Shown here one piece after another: positions 10,860 to 19,579 of a stretch of 64,000 bases of DNA. The DNA comes from Polyangiaceae bacterium (GTDB taxonomy: Bacteria; Myxococcota_A; Polyangia; Polyangiales; Polyangiaceae): positions 62,001-126,000 of the forward strand of contig JALHPN010000001.1 in assembly GCA_022842465.1 (NCBI GenBank), read 5' to 3'. Numbering within the stretch: position 1 is the first letter of the stretch; each line of letters opens with the position of its first letter. The notes beneath the pieces are model-generated. The model was not told the origin of the DNA. It saw only the letters and a program-made list of their open reading frames with translations, and made no database searches. The position numbers and the translations under genes are program-made.

Positions 10860-12005
10860 ATGTCGACCGAGCACATCGGGATCACGGGCTATGACAGCTT
10901 CCACTTCGTGGTCGAGAACCTCGAACGTAGCCGTGCGTTCTACACGGAGCGCTTCGACTTCAAGGAGGTCGCGCGCGCCGGCGACGAGCTCGCCCTGCGC
11001 AGCGGTCAGCAGTCGGTCGTCTTCGGCGCCGGCGACGTCCGTGTCTGCGTCTCGACGCCGCTCCGCCAACAGTCGAAGGCCGCCCGCTTCCTTCGCCGGC
11101 ATCCCTCGGGGGTGATGAGCCTCAGCTTCAAGGTGAAGAACCTCGACGAAACGATCGCCTTCCTCGACAAGCGAGGGGGCACCTTCCTCGCCGATCCCGT
11201 CGAGGACGTCGACGACGGCGGCAAGTACCGGTCCGTCGAGATCGCGACGCCGCTCGGCGAGGTCGCGTTCCGCTTCGTCGAGCGCACGGGCTACGCCCGC
11301 TTCGCGCCGGGCTTCGTCGACTCGGGCGTCGGGAACAGCGGTCAACCCAAGAACATCTTCGGCATCCGTACGATCGATCACGTCACGTCGAACGGGTTGA
11401 CGATGCAGCCGATCATCGCCTGGTACCGCGACGTGCTCGGGATGCAGCCCTTCTGGGACATCAGCTTCCACACCCAGGACGTCGCGAAGAAGCTCGCGTC
11501 CGGCTCGGGCCTCCGCTCGATCGTGATGTGGGATCCCGTCAGCCACGTGAAGTTCGCGACGAACGAGCCGCTGAGGCCCCACTTCCGAGAATCGCAGATC
11601 GCGAAGTTCGTCGAGGACAACGGCGGCCCCGGCATCCAGCACATCGCGTTCGCCGTCGACGACATCCTCTGGTCGGTGGAGGACCTGAAGCGGCGCGGCG
11701 TCGACTTCATGGCCACGCCGAAGTCGTACTACCTCGCGCTCCCGGAGCGGCTCGAGAAGCTCGGGATCACGAACGTCGCGCAGGAGCTCGCGGAGCTCGA
11801 GCGTCTCCAGATCCTCGTCGACGGCGCCGAAGACAAGTACATGCTCCAGATCTTCCTCCGCGAGGCCGCGGCGCTCCACGACGACGTGCGCGCCGGTCCG
11901 TTCTTCTACGAGATCATCCAGCGCTGCGGAGACGAAGGGTTCGGCTACGGGAACTTCCGGGCGCTCTTCGAGAGCATCGAGCGCTTCCAGAAGCAGCGCG
12001 CGTGA
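10860..12005 (+). CDS. hppD: 4-hydroxyphenylpyruvate dioxygenase
   Basis: This Fe(II) enzyme converts 4-hydroxyphenylpyruvate to homogentisate, the second step of tyrosine catabolism and the entry to tocopherol- or pyomelanin-type chemistry. The 381-residue length is typical. Two vicinal-oxygen-chelate halves are visible. The iron ligands sit in TIDHVTSN (His174), GIQHIAF (His261) and FFYEIIQRCG (Glu351), and the C-terminal helix GFGYGNFRALFESIE is characteristic. No homogentisate dioxygenase or other catabolic genes are adjacent. The 34-base gap after the kinase gene allows read-through, but no functional link is apparent. Confidence 0.96.
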   Translation: MSTEHIGITGYDSFHFVVENLERSRAFYTERFDFKEVARAGDELALRSGQQSVVFGAGDVRVCVSTPLRQQSKAARFLRRHPSGVMSLSFKVKNLDETIAFLDKRGGTFLADPVEDVDDGGKYRSVEIATPLGEVAFRFVERTGYARFAPGFVDSGVGNSGQPKNIFGIRTIDHVTSNGLTMQPIIAWYRDVLGMQPFWDISFHTQDVAKKLASGSGLRSIVMWDPVSHVKFATNEPLRPHFRESQIAKFVEDNGGPGIQHIAFAVDDILWSVEDLKRRGVDFMATPKSYYLALPERLEKLGITNVAQELAELERLQILVDGAEDKYMLQIFLREAAALHDDVRAGPFFYEIIQRCGDEGFGYGNFRALFESIERFQKQRA

Positions 12006-12022
12006 TGAGATAGGCTGGGGGA

Positions 12023-12460
12023 ATGGTCCGGACGTCGCTCGTCCTCGCCGCGCTCGTGCTCGAAGCTCCGGCGGGCTGCTCGGCCCTCCTGGAGCGTGCG
12101 CGCGCGGGCGCTCGTCCGAAGGAGACCGCGACGGCCCCGACGACGAGCGCCAGCGCCGTGCCGAAGAGCAGAGCGGCCCCGGTTCGCACGGCGCCGCCGG
12201 TGTGGATGCCGCCCGTGCCTCCCTTCGAGCTGCCGCCGCCCGCCGATCCCGACGCGTCGACGCCTCTCAGCGCCGAGATGAAGAAGGCGCTCGAGGCGTT
12301 CGAGGCCGGCGAGCACAAGAAGGTGAAGACGCTCCTCGAGAAGAAGGTGCGTGGCGGCAAGGGCACGGTCGACGAGGCGAAGCTCCTCGCGGCGTCGTGC
12401 ACGAGCCTCAAGGACAAGCCCTGCACCGACGCGGCGAGCGCCGCGATGGACGCGCTCTAA
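12023..12460 (+). CDS. Small predicted lipoprotein of unknown function
   Basis: The 145-residue product starts with a hydrophobic signal and a lipobox-like APAGC (Cys19), so it is probably lipid-anchored to the outer or inner membrane. A Pro/Ala/Thr-rich spacer (about 25-85) follows. The C-terminal part is a short charged helical domain (AEMKKALEAFEAGEHKKVKT) with two cysteines, resembling a single TPR-like helix pair. The ATG lies 17 bases after hppD, so it may be co-transcribed. I recognise no family. Downstream is a further lipoprotein gene after a 78-base gap. Confidence 0.65.
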   Translation: MVRTSLVLAALVLEAPAGCSALLERARAGARPKETATAPTTSASAVPKSRAAPVRTAPPVWMPPVPPFELPPPADPDASTPLSAEMKKALEAFEAGEHKKVKTLLEKKVRGGKGTVDEAKLLAASCTSLKDKPCTDAASAAMDAL

Positions 12461-12538
12461 CCGCGGGCCGCGCTGGGACCTCGCGCCGCGTCGAGGCCGA
12501 CGGGCTCGAGGGCTCGTGCCTTGCACCCTCGCTCGTGC

Positions 12539-13507
12539 GTGGAAGCCAACATCGGTCACGGGCCCGTCGCAGGTCCGTCGCGCACGCGACGGAGCACCCT
12601 TCTCGGCGTCTCCCTGCTAGGGGTCGTCGTCTCCGCGAGCCTCGGCTGCGGCGGCGCCCCACGCGCGAAGGCGCCACAACCTGCCGTAGGGACGGCCGAG
12701 CTCACGGCGGCGGACCTCGGCCGTCGCGTCCAGAAGGTGCTCGTCGCGGACAAGGAGGCCATCGCGATGGTCGGACGTGACGGCTGTCACGCCACCGTTC
12801 GTCAGGGAAACATGCAGAACATCGGTCCGAGCGACGAGCTCCGCGTCCGGTGCCCGAGGAAGGAGCGCCTGACGCAGTGGTTCAAGGGGCTCGATCGCGT
12901 CCTGTCCACGATCGAGGTCGCGGAGGTCGGTGACGACGACGACGACACGGACGACGCGACCCCCGCGGCGCAGCTCGTCGTCGGCAAGGGCAAGGTCGTC
13001 CGGGTCGTGAAGTCGGCCGACGCGGCGCGCCTCGTCGCGGAGGTGCGCGCCTTCGGGGCCGAGCTCGAGTCGGGGGAGATCCCGCGGCCGGGACCTGCGA
13101 CATCGTCCGGCTGGCAGATGCTCCGCGTCACGGGCGCCGCGCACGTGATGCTCGGCGGCGAGCCGACCCGCGGTGTGCTCGACGCTCGCATGTCGACGAA
13201 CGGACAGTACCTCTGCGAGTTCGTCGGCGCGACCGACGAAGGATCGGTGCGCGCGACGAAGAGCGGATGGATCACCGACTCGCTCGCGGCGCGCGCGCTC
13301 GACGAGGTGCTCACGCCGTTCCAGGTGCAGGCGACGGGAGAGAGCCCGAGCGCGACGTTCGCCGCGGCCACGGCGGGCGGCGCCGAGAAGCGCGCGAACC
13401 AGGCCTCCACGGCCGCCGTGTTCGAGCGCTTCGCGCCGCTCCAAGATGCGCTCGGCGACGCGTGTATCCCGGAGCTCGAGCCCCCGGGGGCGAACGCGGG
13501 GCTCTAG
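12539..13507 (+). CDS. Predicted lipoprotein of unknown function
   Basis: The N-terminus carries an Arg-rich n-region, a hydrophobic core (STLLGVSLLGVVVSASLGC) and a lipobox ending SLGC, so the mature protein should be lipid-anchored and extracytoplasmic. The approximately 285-residue mature part contains an acidic run (DDDDDTDD) around the middle and no recognised domain. The start is uncertain: GTG at 12539 gives a normal-length n-region, while TTG at 12521 would add six residues. Codon third positions are strongly G/C throughout, which supports coding. It converges on the peptide-binding gene at 13522 with 14 bases between stops. Confidence 0.65.
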   Translation: MEANIGHGPVAGPSRTRRSTLLGVSLLGVVVSASLGCGGAPRAKAPQPAVGTAELTAADLGRRVQKVLVADKEAIAMVGRDGCHATVRQGNMQNIGPSDELRVRCPRKERLTQWFKGLDRVLSTIEVAEVGDDDDDTDDATPAAQLVVGKGKVVRVVKSADAARLVAEVRAFGAELESGEIPRPGPATSSGWQMLRVTGAAHVMLGGEPTRGVLDARMSTNGQYLCEFVGATDEGSVRATKSGWITDSLAARALDEVLTPFQVQATGESPSATFAAATAGGAEKRANQASTAAVFERFAPLQDALGDACIPELEPPGANAGL

Positions 13508-13521
13508 ATCGTCGTGTCGCG

Positions 13522-15021
13522 CTAGCGGAGCGTGGCGAGGCCGAGCCAGCGACCCTCGGCGCTCGGCGCGAAGGCGGCGGCGCGTGCGCTCGCCACGGTG
13601 ACGTGGTCCTCGTGGAAGAGCGGCAAGAGCCACGCGCGCTCGCGAACCCGCGCCTCGAGCTCGGCGTAGATCGCGCGGCGCTTCTCGGGGTCGAGCACGG
13701 CGTCTCCTTCGTCGAGGAGGCGGTCGACCTCGGGATCGCGGACGCGGCCACGGTTCGCGCCGGCCGGGGGGACGCTCGTCGAGTGGAGGAAGACACGGAG
13801 CACGTTCGGCTCGGTCACTTCCGGCAGCTGGAGCGTCGCGAGCTCGAAGTCCCCGCTCGCGAGCCGCGCGAGCATCGTGCCGAGCTCGAGGGGGACGACG
13901 TCGACGGTGACCCCCACGTCGGCGAGCTCCTGCGCGATGGCCCGCGCGAGGACGCCGCGCAGACGATCGGTCGACGTGAGGAGCGTGACGCGGAGGTGGG
14001 GGAGGCCCGCCGCGGCGAGGCGGGCGCGCGAGCCTTCGCGATCGAGCGCGAACGGCGGCGCTTCCGAGTGGGCCCAGTGCGACGGCGGGATCAAGGTCGA
14101 CGCGGCGCGCGCCTGACCGCCGAGGAGCGTCCGCGCGAGGCCCTCCCGATCGATCGCCGTCGCGATCGCGCCCCGGACCCGCTCGTCCGCGAGCGGTCCT
14201 CGATCGCTGCGCACGACGAGGTACGTGAGGCTCGCCGCCGGGCGTGTGCTCACCGTCAGCGCGTGGGCGTCCCGAAGAGCCGGCAAGAGGGTGGGGGAGA
14301 AGCCGTTCACGACCAGATCTGCGCGGCCGGCATGCATCCGGAGCGCGCGCGCGTTCTCGTCGTGCACCGTGCGGATCGTGACGTGGTGGACGGGCGGAGG
14401 CATCACGCCACGAGGGGCGGGCGCGAGCGCGATCTCGCCGTGCTCGCGCGTGGTGACGACGTACGGGCCGAGGCCGTCGAGCGAGCCGTCGGGCCGTGGC
14501 GGTCCGTGCGCCTCGTCGCGACGGAGGATGGGGAGCTCGAGGTCGGTGAGGAGCGTCGCGTGGGCGCGGGCGAGGCGGATGCGTACGATGCGCGCGCCCT
14601 CCGCCTCGACCGAGCCGATGGGCTCCACCATGCGGGCGTGCCGGGAAGCGACCTTCGGCGAGCGGAACGCCTCGATCGTGGCGACGACGTCCGCGGCCTC
14701 GAGCGGCGCGCCGCCGTGGAAGCGCACGCCCTCGCGTAGCTCGACGCGGAGCGTGCGCTCGTCCTCCCACGTGAACGCGTGCGCGGCATACGGGACGGGC
14801 GCGAGCGTGTCGGGATCGAGCCGGAAGAGGCCGGCGTGGACGAGGCGGGAGGCGCGGATCGCGACGGCGTCGGTCGCGTAGCGGGGATCGAGCGTCTCCG
14901 CGTCGGTCGGGACGAGGATCTCGATCGGGCGCGGTCCGGGAGGTGTCGCCTTGCAGGCGGAGAGAGCCAGGGCCGCGAGCGCGACGGCCGCGAGGACGAC
15001 GGCGGCCGGGGCTTCCGTCAC
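13522..15021 (-). CDS. Peptide/nickel-type ABC transporter substrate-binding lipoprotein (SBP_bac_5)
   Basis: The 499-residue protein begins with a hydrophobic signal and lipobox LALSAC, then the typical start of a family 5 solute-binding protein: EILVPTDAETLDPRYATDA, followed by GLFRLDPDTLAPVPYAAHAFTW and LREGVRFHGGAPLEAADV. The C-terminal part shows RVRDPEVDRLLDEG and ERAWLLPLFHEDHVTV, also typical. Such proteins deliver oligopeptides or similar ligands to an inner-membrane ABC importer. No permease or ATPase gene lies nearby, so it is an orphan whose partner must be elsewhere. The start GTG at 15021 is divergent from dacB, with only 27 bases between the starts, so the two genes share a very compact promoter region. 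Confidence 0.88.
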   Translation of the reverse strand: MTEAPAAVVLAAVALAALALSACKATPPGPRPIEILVPTDAETLDPRYATDAVAIRASRLVHAGLFRLDPDTLAPVPYAAHAFTWEDERTLRVELREGVRFHGGAPLEAADVVATIEAFRSPKVASRHARMVEPIGSVEAEGARIVRIRLARAHATLLTDLELPILRRDEAHGPPRPDGSLDGLGPYVVTTREHGEIALAPAPRGVMPPPVHHVTIRTVHDENARALRMHAGRADLVVNGFSPTLLPALRDAHALTVSTRPAASLTYLVVRSDRGPLADERVRGAIATAIDREGLARTLLGGQARAASTLIPPSHWAHSEAPPFALDREGSRARLAAAGLPHLRVTLLTSTDRLRGVLARAIAQELADVGVTVDVVPLELGTMLARLASGDFELATLQLPEVTEPNVLRVFLHSTSVPPAGANRGRVRDPEVDRLLDEGDAVLDPEKRRAIYAELEARVRERAWLLPLFHEDHVTVASARAAAFAPSAEGRWLGLATLR

Positions 15022-15048
15022 GCGCCGTGAACGGCTAAGAGCACCGCC

Positions 15049-16539
15049 ATGCGCCCTCGGCTCGCCGCCCTCGCCCTCGCCGTCGCGAGCGCCCTCTCGC
15101 TCGGAGAGCGCGGCGCATGGAGCCAGCCCGAGGCGCCGAGCGACAAGGCCGACAAGGCCGACAAGGCCGTCCGCGCCCCGGAGCTCGAGGCCGCCGTGCG
15201 CGCGCTCGTCTCGGACAAGAGTCTGCGCGACGCGCAGATCGGCATCGTCCTCGTGGACGTCGAGTCCGGCGCCGTCCTCGCGCAGACGAACGAGCACCTC
15301 GCCCTCAACCCCGCGTCGAACGCGAAGCTCTACACCGCGGCCGCGGCCCTCGCGCTCCTCCACGGGTCCCACAGATACCAGACGACGCTCAGCGGAACGA
15401 TCAAGAGCGGCGCCGTGACCGGAAACCTCGTGCTTCGCGGGCACGGCGACCCGTCGCTCGCGACGCAAGACCTCTGGGCGCTCGCCCGGGACCTCCGTAC
15501 GTACGGCGTCCGCCGCGTGGAGGGCGACATCGTCGTCGATCAGAAGTTCTTCGACGAGCTCACGACGCCGCCGGCCTTCGAGCAGCAGCCGCACGAGTGG
15601 GCCGCGTTCCGCGCCCCCGTCAGCGCCGTCGCGCTCAACGAGAACACCGTCACGATGGCGGTCCGACCGACCCAGCCCGGCTCGCCGGCGAACGTGACGT
15701 TCGACCCGCCCGGTTTCGTCGACGTCACGGGGACGGTCGACACCGGAGAAGAGGGGGCGGACTCGGTCGTCCTCGCGCTCTCGCCGTCCGGCCGTCGGCT
15801 CGCGGCGAAGGTCGCCGGCAAGGTCGGCTCTGGCGCGAAGCTCGTCCGCTACACGCGCCGCGTCGACGATCCGCAGCTCCTCGCCGGCTACGCGCTGAAG
15901 GCGGTCCTCGAGGAGAGCGGCATCAAGGTGTCGGGCGACGTGAAGCTCGGTGTGCCCGGCGCGCCGCTGAAGGGCACGGTCCTCGCGAAGCACGAGTCGC
16001 AGCCGCTGTCGACGCTGCTCTACGCCCTCGGGAAGAGCAGCGACAATTTCTACGCCGAGATGGTCTTCAAGTCGATCGCCGCCGAGGGCAAGGGGAGGCC
16101 CGCCAAGAGCGCGGACTCCGCCGAGCTCGTGACGAAGTGGCTCGAGAAGAACGGCCTCTCCGACAAGGGGGTGATCGTCAAGAACGGCTCGGGCCTCTTC
16201 GATGCGAACCGGACGACGGCCCACAGCATGTCGCGCCTCCTCCGCCACGCCTGGCAGGATCCGACGCTGAAGAGCGAGTTCGTCGCGCAGCTCGCGATCG
16301 GCGGCGTCGACGGCACGCTCCACAAGCGCTTCGCGAGCACCCGTGTCCATCGCGCCGTCCGCGCGAAGACCGGGACCCTCGAGGACGCGATCGCCCTCTC
16401 CGGCTACGTGCTCGGTCCGCCCGGAAAGTCGACCGTCGCGTTCGCCATCCTCTTCAACAAGGTGTCGGGCCGCGGCTCGAGCGCGCGCGCTGCGGCCGAC
16501 AGGCTGGTCGAGCTCGTCTACGAGCGCCAGTACAAGTAG
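15049..16539 (+). CDS. dacB: D-alanyl-D-alanine carboxypeptidase/endopeptidase (PBP4 type, family S13)
   Basis: This periplasmic enzyme trims or cleaves D-Ala-containing cross-links in peptidoglycan. All three penicillin-binding motifs are in order: SNAK (Ser90 nucleophile, Lys93), SDN (331-333) and KTG (440-442). The large insert between the first two motifs (about 100-310) is the hallmark of the S13/PBP4 class. A signal peptide precedes a short repeat of Asp-Lys-Ala (residues 32-43, codons gac aag gcc) that looks like a slippage-born linker. The 496-residue length is normal. It stops 2 bases short of the convergent metallophosphoesterase stop. Confidence 0.95.
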   Translation: MRPRLAALALAVASALSLGERGAWSQPEAPSDKADKADKAVRAPELEAAVRALVSDKSLRDAQIGIVLVDVESGAVLAQTNEHLALNPASNAKLYTAAAALALLHGSHRYQTTLSGTIKSGAVTGNLVLRGHGDPSLATQDLWALARDLRTYGVRRVEGDIVVDQKFFDELTTPPAFEQQPHEWAAFRAPVSAVALNENTVTMAVRPTQPGSPANVTFDPPGFVDVTGTVDTGEEGADSVVLALSPSGRRLAAKVAGKVGSGAKLVRYTRRVDDPQLLAGYALKAVLEESGIKVSGDVKLGVPGAPLKGTVLAKHESQPLSTLLYALGKSSDNFYAEMVFKSIAAEGKGRPAKSADSAELVTKWLEKNGLSDKGVIVKNGSGLFDANRTTAHSMSRLLRHAWQDPTLKSEFVAQLAIGGVDGTLHKRFASTRVHRAVRAKTGTLEDAIALSGYVLGPPGKSTVAFAILFNKVSGRGSSARAAADRLVELVYERQYK

Positions 16540-16541
16540 CG

Positions 16542-17195
16542 TCAGAGCACGGCGCGCGACACGGGCACGACCGTGAGCCGTTCGCCGAGCCGATACGTCT
16601 CGACGCGGCTCTCCTGCGTGTCGAGGACGAAGTAGCCGGGCTCGTCTTCGCGGAAGAGGGTCCCGGGGTTGACGACCACGAGCGAGGGGAGCCCTTCGGC
16701 GCGCTTCAGCTCGCGCACCATCGGTACGTGCGTGTGGCCGCCGACCATGAAGCGGATACGCGGGTCGAAGAGCAGCTTCATGAGCTCCTCGCTGCTCGCG
16801 AGCGCGTAGCCCTGGTCCGCCGCGGTCAGCTCCTTCATGTCGTCCGCGCCGACCCCGTGACAGAGGTGGAGGACGCCGCCGCCGGGCACGTCGACGGCGC
16901 GCGTCACGGGGAGGTCCTTCAAGAAGCCGATGCTCGGAGGCGCGAGGCGGGTCATCCGATGGGCGTTCGGCAGATCGCGCCGCGCGTCCTCGCGAATCCA
17001 GCGATCGTGGTTGCCGCGGACGGTGAGGACGCGCTGCTCCTCGAGGAGCGCGCACGCCCGGTCGACGTCGCCGTAGCCGTCGACGACGTCGCCGGTGCAG
17101 AGGACGAGGTCGACCTTCGCCTGCCGGAGCGCGACCAGCGTCGCCGCCAGGCGCTCGTCCTCTGCGTGCACGTCCCCGACGAGCCCGAGGCGCAT
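16542..17195 (-). CDS. Calcineurin-like metallophosphoesterase
   Basis: The 217-residue protein is a single phosphoesterase domain with the metal-binding set GDVHAE (Asp8, His10), CTGDVVDGYGD (Asp37), RGNHDRW (Asn-His), LCHG and GGHTHVPM. This layout resembles YfcE-like phosphodiesterases that need two divalent metal ions. The physiological substrate cannot be told from sequence. The start ATG at 17195 directly precedes the first strand (MRLGLVGDVH); longer in-frame extensions overlap the neighbouring gene and lack coding sense. It is cytosolic, with no signal or membrane segment. It lies 17 bases downstream of the secreted protease gene on the same strand, so co-transcription is possible. 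Confidence 0.9.
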   Translation of the reverse strand: MRLGLVGDVHAEDERLAATLVALRQAKVDLVLCTGDVVDGYGDVDRACALLEEQRVLTVRGNHDRWIREDARRDLPNAHRMTRLAPPSIGFLKDLPVTRAVDVPGGGVLHLCHGVGADDMKELTAADQGYALASSEELMKLLFDPRIRFMVGGHTHVPMVRELKRAEGLPSLVVVNPGTLFREDEPGYFVLDTQESRVETYRLGERLTVVPVSRAVL

Positions 17196-17212
17196 CGGAT
17201 CGAGTCTACGTG

Positions 17213-18496
17213 TCAGTAGCCGGCGGGCAGCACGAAATCGCCGAGCGGCGTCGCGTCGTAGCAGTCGTCCGTGCTCCCCGTGTTCGTCGCGTTCTGCGTA
17301 CAGTGCTTCACGGGGCCGTCGAGGTACGTCATGTAGAGGTCGTGGTAGCCGGGCAGGACGAACTGGCGATCCGGCCGGTAGGAGCCCCAGGAGTTCTTGA
17401 CGCGGAAGAACGCGATCTTCGCCGCCGGATCGAGCGCGGCCGTGAGCGCCTCGGGGCGCGACTCGACCGTGCCGGCTGGGAGCGTCCCGAAGCCGGGGAC
17501 GCCGTCGATCTGGTAGTCCTCGAGCACCGTCATGTGACCGCCCTGCACGCCCGGGGTCGCCGGCGGCGCGAGGAAGCGGCCCTGCGGGTCGAGCGCGTTG
17601 AAGTCGACGTACCAGGTGATGACGACGGGCTGCCTGTCGTGGAGCGCGCGCTGGACGCGACCGAGCACCGCGCGGCGCTCGGCGGTCGTCCACGGGTAGC
17701 GCGCCGACCGCCACGCGAGGCGGCCGGAGCGGGAGTAGCCGCCCGCCGTACCGATCGCGTCCTGGAGGGTGCCCGTGATCGGCTGCTTCGTCTGCGGGTC
17801 GCGGAGGCTCGCCTTGATGTCGCTCGCGCGCTTGATCGACGTGAAGCGCGTGGACACGGTGCTCCGGTCGAAGGTGCGCTGGACGGACGACCCGAAGACG
17901 CGGGTGAGCTGCGTGACGACGTTCGGCTCGAGCTCCCAGGCCTTGTCGAGCTCGCGGCGCACGAGCGCGCGGTCTCTGCGCGCCTCGGGGGTCTTCAACG
18001 CGCCGTTCTTCAGCGACTCGTTCATCTTTGCGAGCGCGCTCTTCTGGCGGAGCGACATCTCGTCTGCGGCCTCGCTGCGGATGAACGAGCCTTCGTTCAT
18101 CACGCCGTAGCGCGCCATGATCTCGACCGCGGTCGAAAACCAGCCGCCCGTCTGGATCTCCGTTCGGGGTGAGCCGTTCGCGATCTGATCGAACCAGTGC
18201 CAGTACGTCCAGTACGACTCGCTCATGTTGAGCTCGGCGTTCGTCGGGCTCGCGCTCTTCGCGAGCGACTCGGCCCAGCTCGCGGTCGCGTAGAGCCAGC
18301 AGTTGCCGATCGACTGACGCTTCACCGCGGAGTGGTTGACGTCCACGATCTCCTCGACGTTCGCGGCGGTCTCGCCCTCGTCGCCCTCTCGGGTGGCGTC
18401 GTCGCCGGCGTCTTCGACGGTGCATCCGCCGGCGAACACCGCGGACGCGGCGAGGAGGGCGGCGAGGAGCGACGAGCGAGCGAGGGCGAACGCCAT
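17213..18496 (-). CDS. Papain-like (C1-type) cysteine protease lipoprotein
   Basis: The catalytic triad is readable: Gln61 and Cys66 in QSIGNCWLYATAS, His321 in GGHMTVLEDY and Asn368 in VKNSWGSY, the classical C1 arrangement. The N-terminus has a signal with lipobox FAGGC (Cys25), so the enzyme should be tethered outside the cytoplasmic membrane or on the cell surface. Only about 35 acidic residues separate the lipid-anchored Cys from the catalytic segment. No papain prodomain is present, which is unusual. A large insert (about 130-250) lies between Cys and His. The ATG at 18496 is preceded by GGAGA. A role in predation or nutrition would be plausible for a myxobacterium, but it is not shown. 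Confidence 0.85.
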   Translation of the reverse strand: MAFALARSSLLAALLAASAVFAGGCTVEDAGDDATREGDEGETAANVEEIVDVNHSAVKRQSIGNCWLYATASWAESLAKSASPTNAELNMSESYWTYWHWFDQIANGSPRTEIQTGGWFSTAVEIMARYGVMNEGSFIRSEAADEMSLRQKSALAKMNESLKNGALKTPEARRDRALVRRELDKAWELEPNVVTQLTRVFGSSVQRTFDRSTVSTRFTSIKRASDIKASLRDPQTKQPITGTLQDAIGTAGGYSRSGRLAWRSARYPWTTAERRAVLGRVQRALHDRQPVVITWYVDFNALDPQGRFLAPPATPGVQGGHMTVLEDYQIDGVPGFGTLPAGTVESRPEALTAALDPAAKIAFFRVKNSWGSYRPDRQFVLPGYHDLYMTYLDGPVKHCTQNATNTGSTDDCYDATPLGDFVLPAGY

Positions 18497-18707
18497 GGCG
18501 AGGATCTCCGGGGGGGGAACGAGCGCGCCCGCCATCCGCGCACGCGCATGCGTGAACGGGGCGGGCGGGGCCCGAGTAGTCGTGTAAGTGTTCGGAAGGA
18601 AGAGAGAACCGGTGCGGCGCGGGGAGGCACCTCCGGGTCTCGTCGGGTCGTCGTCGCATGGTACGGCGCGAGGCGACGACTCCTTCCTCTGATACGTTCT
18701 CGGGGCC

Positions 18708-19274
18708 ATGGACCCGAAGCAGACGCTCGAGACCCTCCTCCAACGGATCTTCGCCGACGCAGAGCCTGGCCCCACGGAGCGGGCGGAGCTGAAGGCCTTC
18801 CTGTCGTCGGGCGCGCTGTCCTTGCCGCAGATCAAGGACGTCTTCGACGGCTTCGCGAAGGCCGCCTGGTCGCAGGCGCGGGCGGACGGGACCGTGACGC
18901 CGATCGAGGCGAAGCGGCTCGCCGCGATCGCGAGCGTCCTCGGCCTCGAGCACTCCGTGCCGCCGCCGCCGCCGGCCCCGGCCGCGGCGGGATCCGACCC
19001 GAAGCGGAAGCTGAAGGGGATGCTCGCGCGCATCTTCTCGGACGCGGCGGCCGATGCGAACGAGCGGGCCGAGCTCAAGGCCTATCTGTCGTCCGGCGCG
19101 CTGACGATGACGGAGATCAAGGACGTCGTGAACGACTTCGTGCAGACGACCTGGAAGATCACCATCGCCGACGGCGTCGTCAGCGACGTCGAGCGCCAGC
19201 GTCTCGGTGAGATCGTGCGCGTCCTCGGCATCGACCGCGCCGATCTGCCCATCGAGTGGGCGCGCCTCGTCTAG
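18708..19274 (+). CDS. Protein with two tandem copies of an approximately 80-residue helical domain
   Basis: The 188-residue protein consists of two similar halves joined by a Pro/Ala linker (about 83-95). Matching pieces are ERAELKAFLSSGALSLPQIKDV (near residue 25) and ERAELKAYLSSGALTMTEIKDV (near 122), each followed by a helix and a DGT/DGV loop before a second helix pair. The internal similarity shows a gene-internal duplication. The helix-loop pattern with conserved acidic loops recalls TerB-like all-helical domains, but I cannot assign it. No signal or membrane segment is present. It is divergent from the protease gene (211-base gap) and is followed by the DUF2007-like gene, probably in one transcript. 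Confidence 0.75.
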   Translation: MDPKQTLETLLQRIFADAEPGPTERAELKAFLSSGALSLPQIKDVFDGFAKAAWSQARADGTVTPIEAKRLAAIASVLGLEHSVPPPPPAPAAAGSDPKRKLKGMLARIFSDAAADANERAELKAYLSSGALTMTEIKDVVNDFVQTTWKITIADGVVSDVERQRLGEIVRVLGIDRADLPIEWARLV

Positions 19275-19336
19275 AGATGGACGAGTCGAGCGAACAGCCG
19301 AGCCCGACGGAGCCTTCCCGGGGTAGAGTGCCATCC

Positions 19337-19579
19337 ATGAGCGACCAGGGAGAGTGGGTGATCGTCCGCCGCTTCGCCGATTCCACGACGGCGGAGATGG
19401 CCGCCGCGTTCCTCAAGGACAGCGGGATCGAGACCATCCTCCAGGGCGAACGGTCCGCCGATCTCCTCCGCGGGGCCACGGACATCGAGCTGCTCGTGTC
19501 GGAGGGGCGCCTCGACGATGCGCGCGAGGCGCTGGAGGCGTTCGACCACGGCACCCCCATGGACGAGCCGCCGACCTAG
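19337..19579 (+). CDS. Small DUF2007-like putative signal-transducing protein
   Basis: The 80-residue product has the compact pattern of DUF2007-like proteins: a first strand (EWVIVRRF), a helix over ADSTTAEMAAAFLKDSGI, then LQGERSADLLRGATDIELLVSE and a final helix (RLDDAREALEAF). The function of the family is unknown. I chose the ATG at 19337 because the conserved domain begins there. An in-frame ATG at 19277 lies 2 bases after the previous stop and would add a 20-residue low-complexity head. The stop codon overlaps that of the convergent gene: the four bases CTAG at 19576-19579 supply TAG on both strands. Confidence 0.75.
   Translation: MSDQGEWVIVRRFADSTTAEMAAAFLKDSGIETILQGERSADLLRGATDIELLVSEGRLDDAREALEAFDHGTPMDEPPT

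Noticed and set aside
15019-17055. Extension of the peptide-binding frame far upstream of 15021
   Set aside because: The lipoprotein signal begins at the GTG 15021; upstream residues are antisense shadow of dacB.
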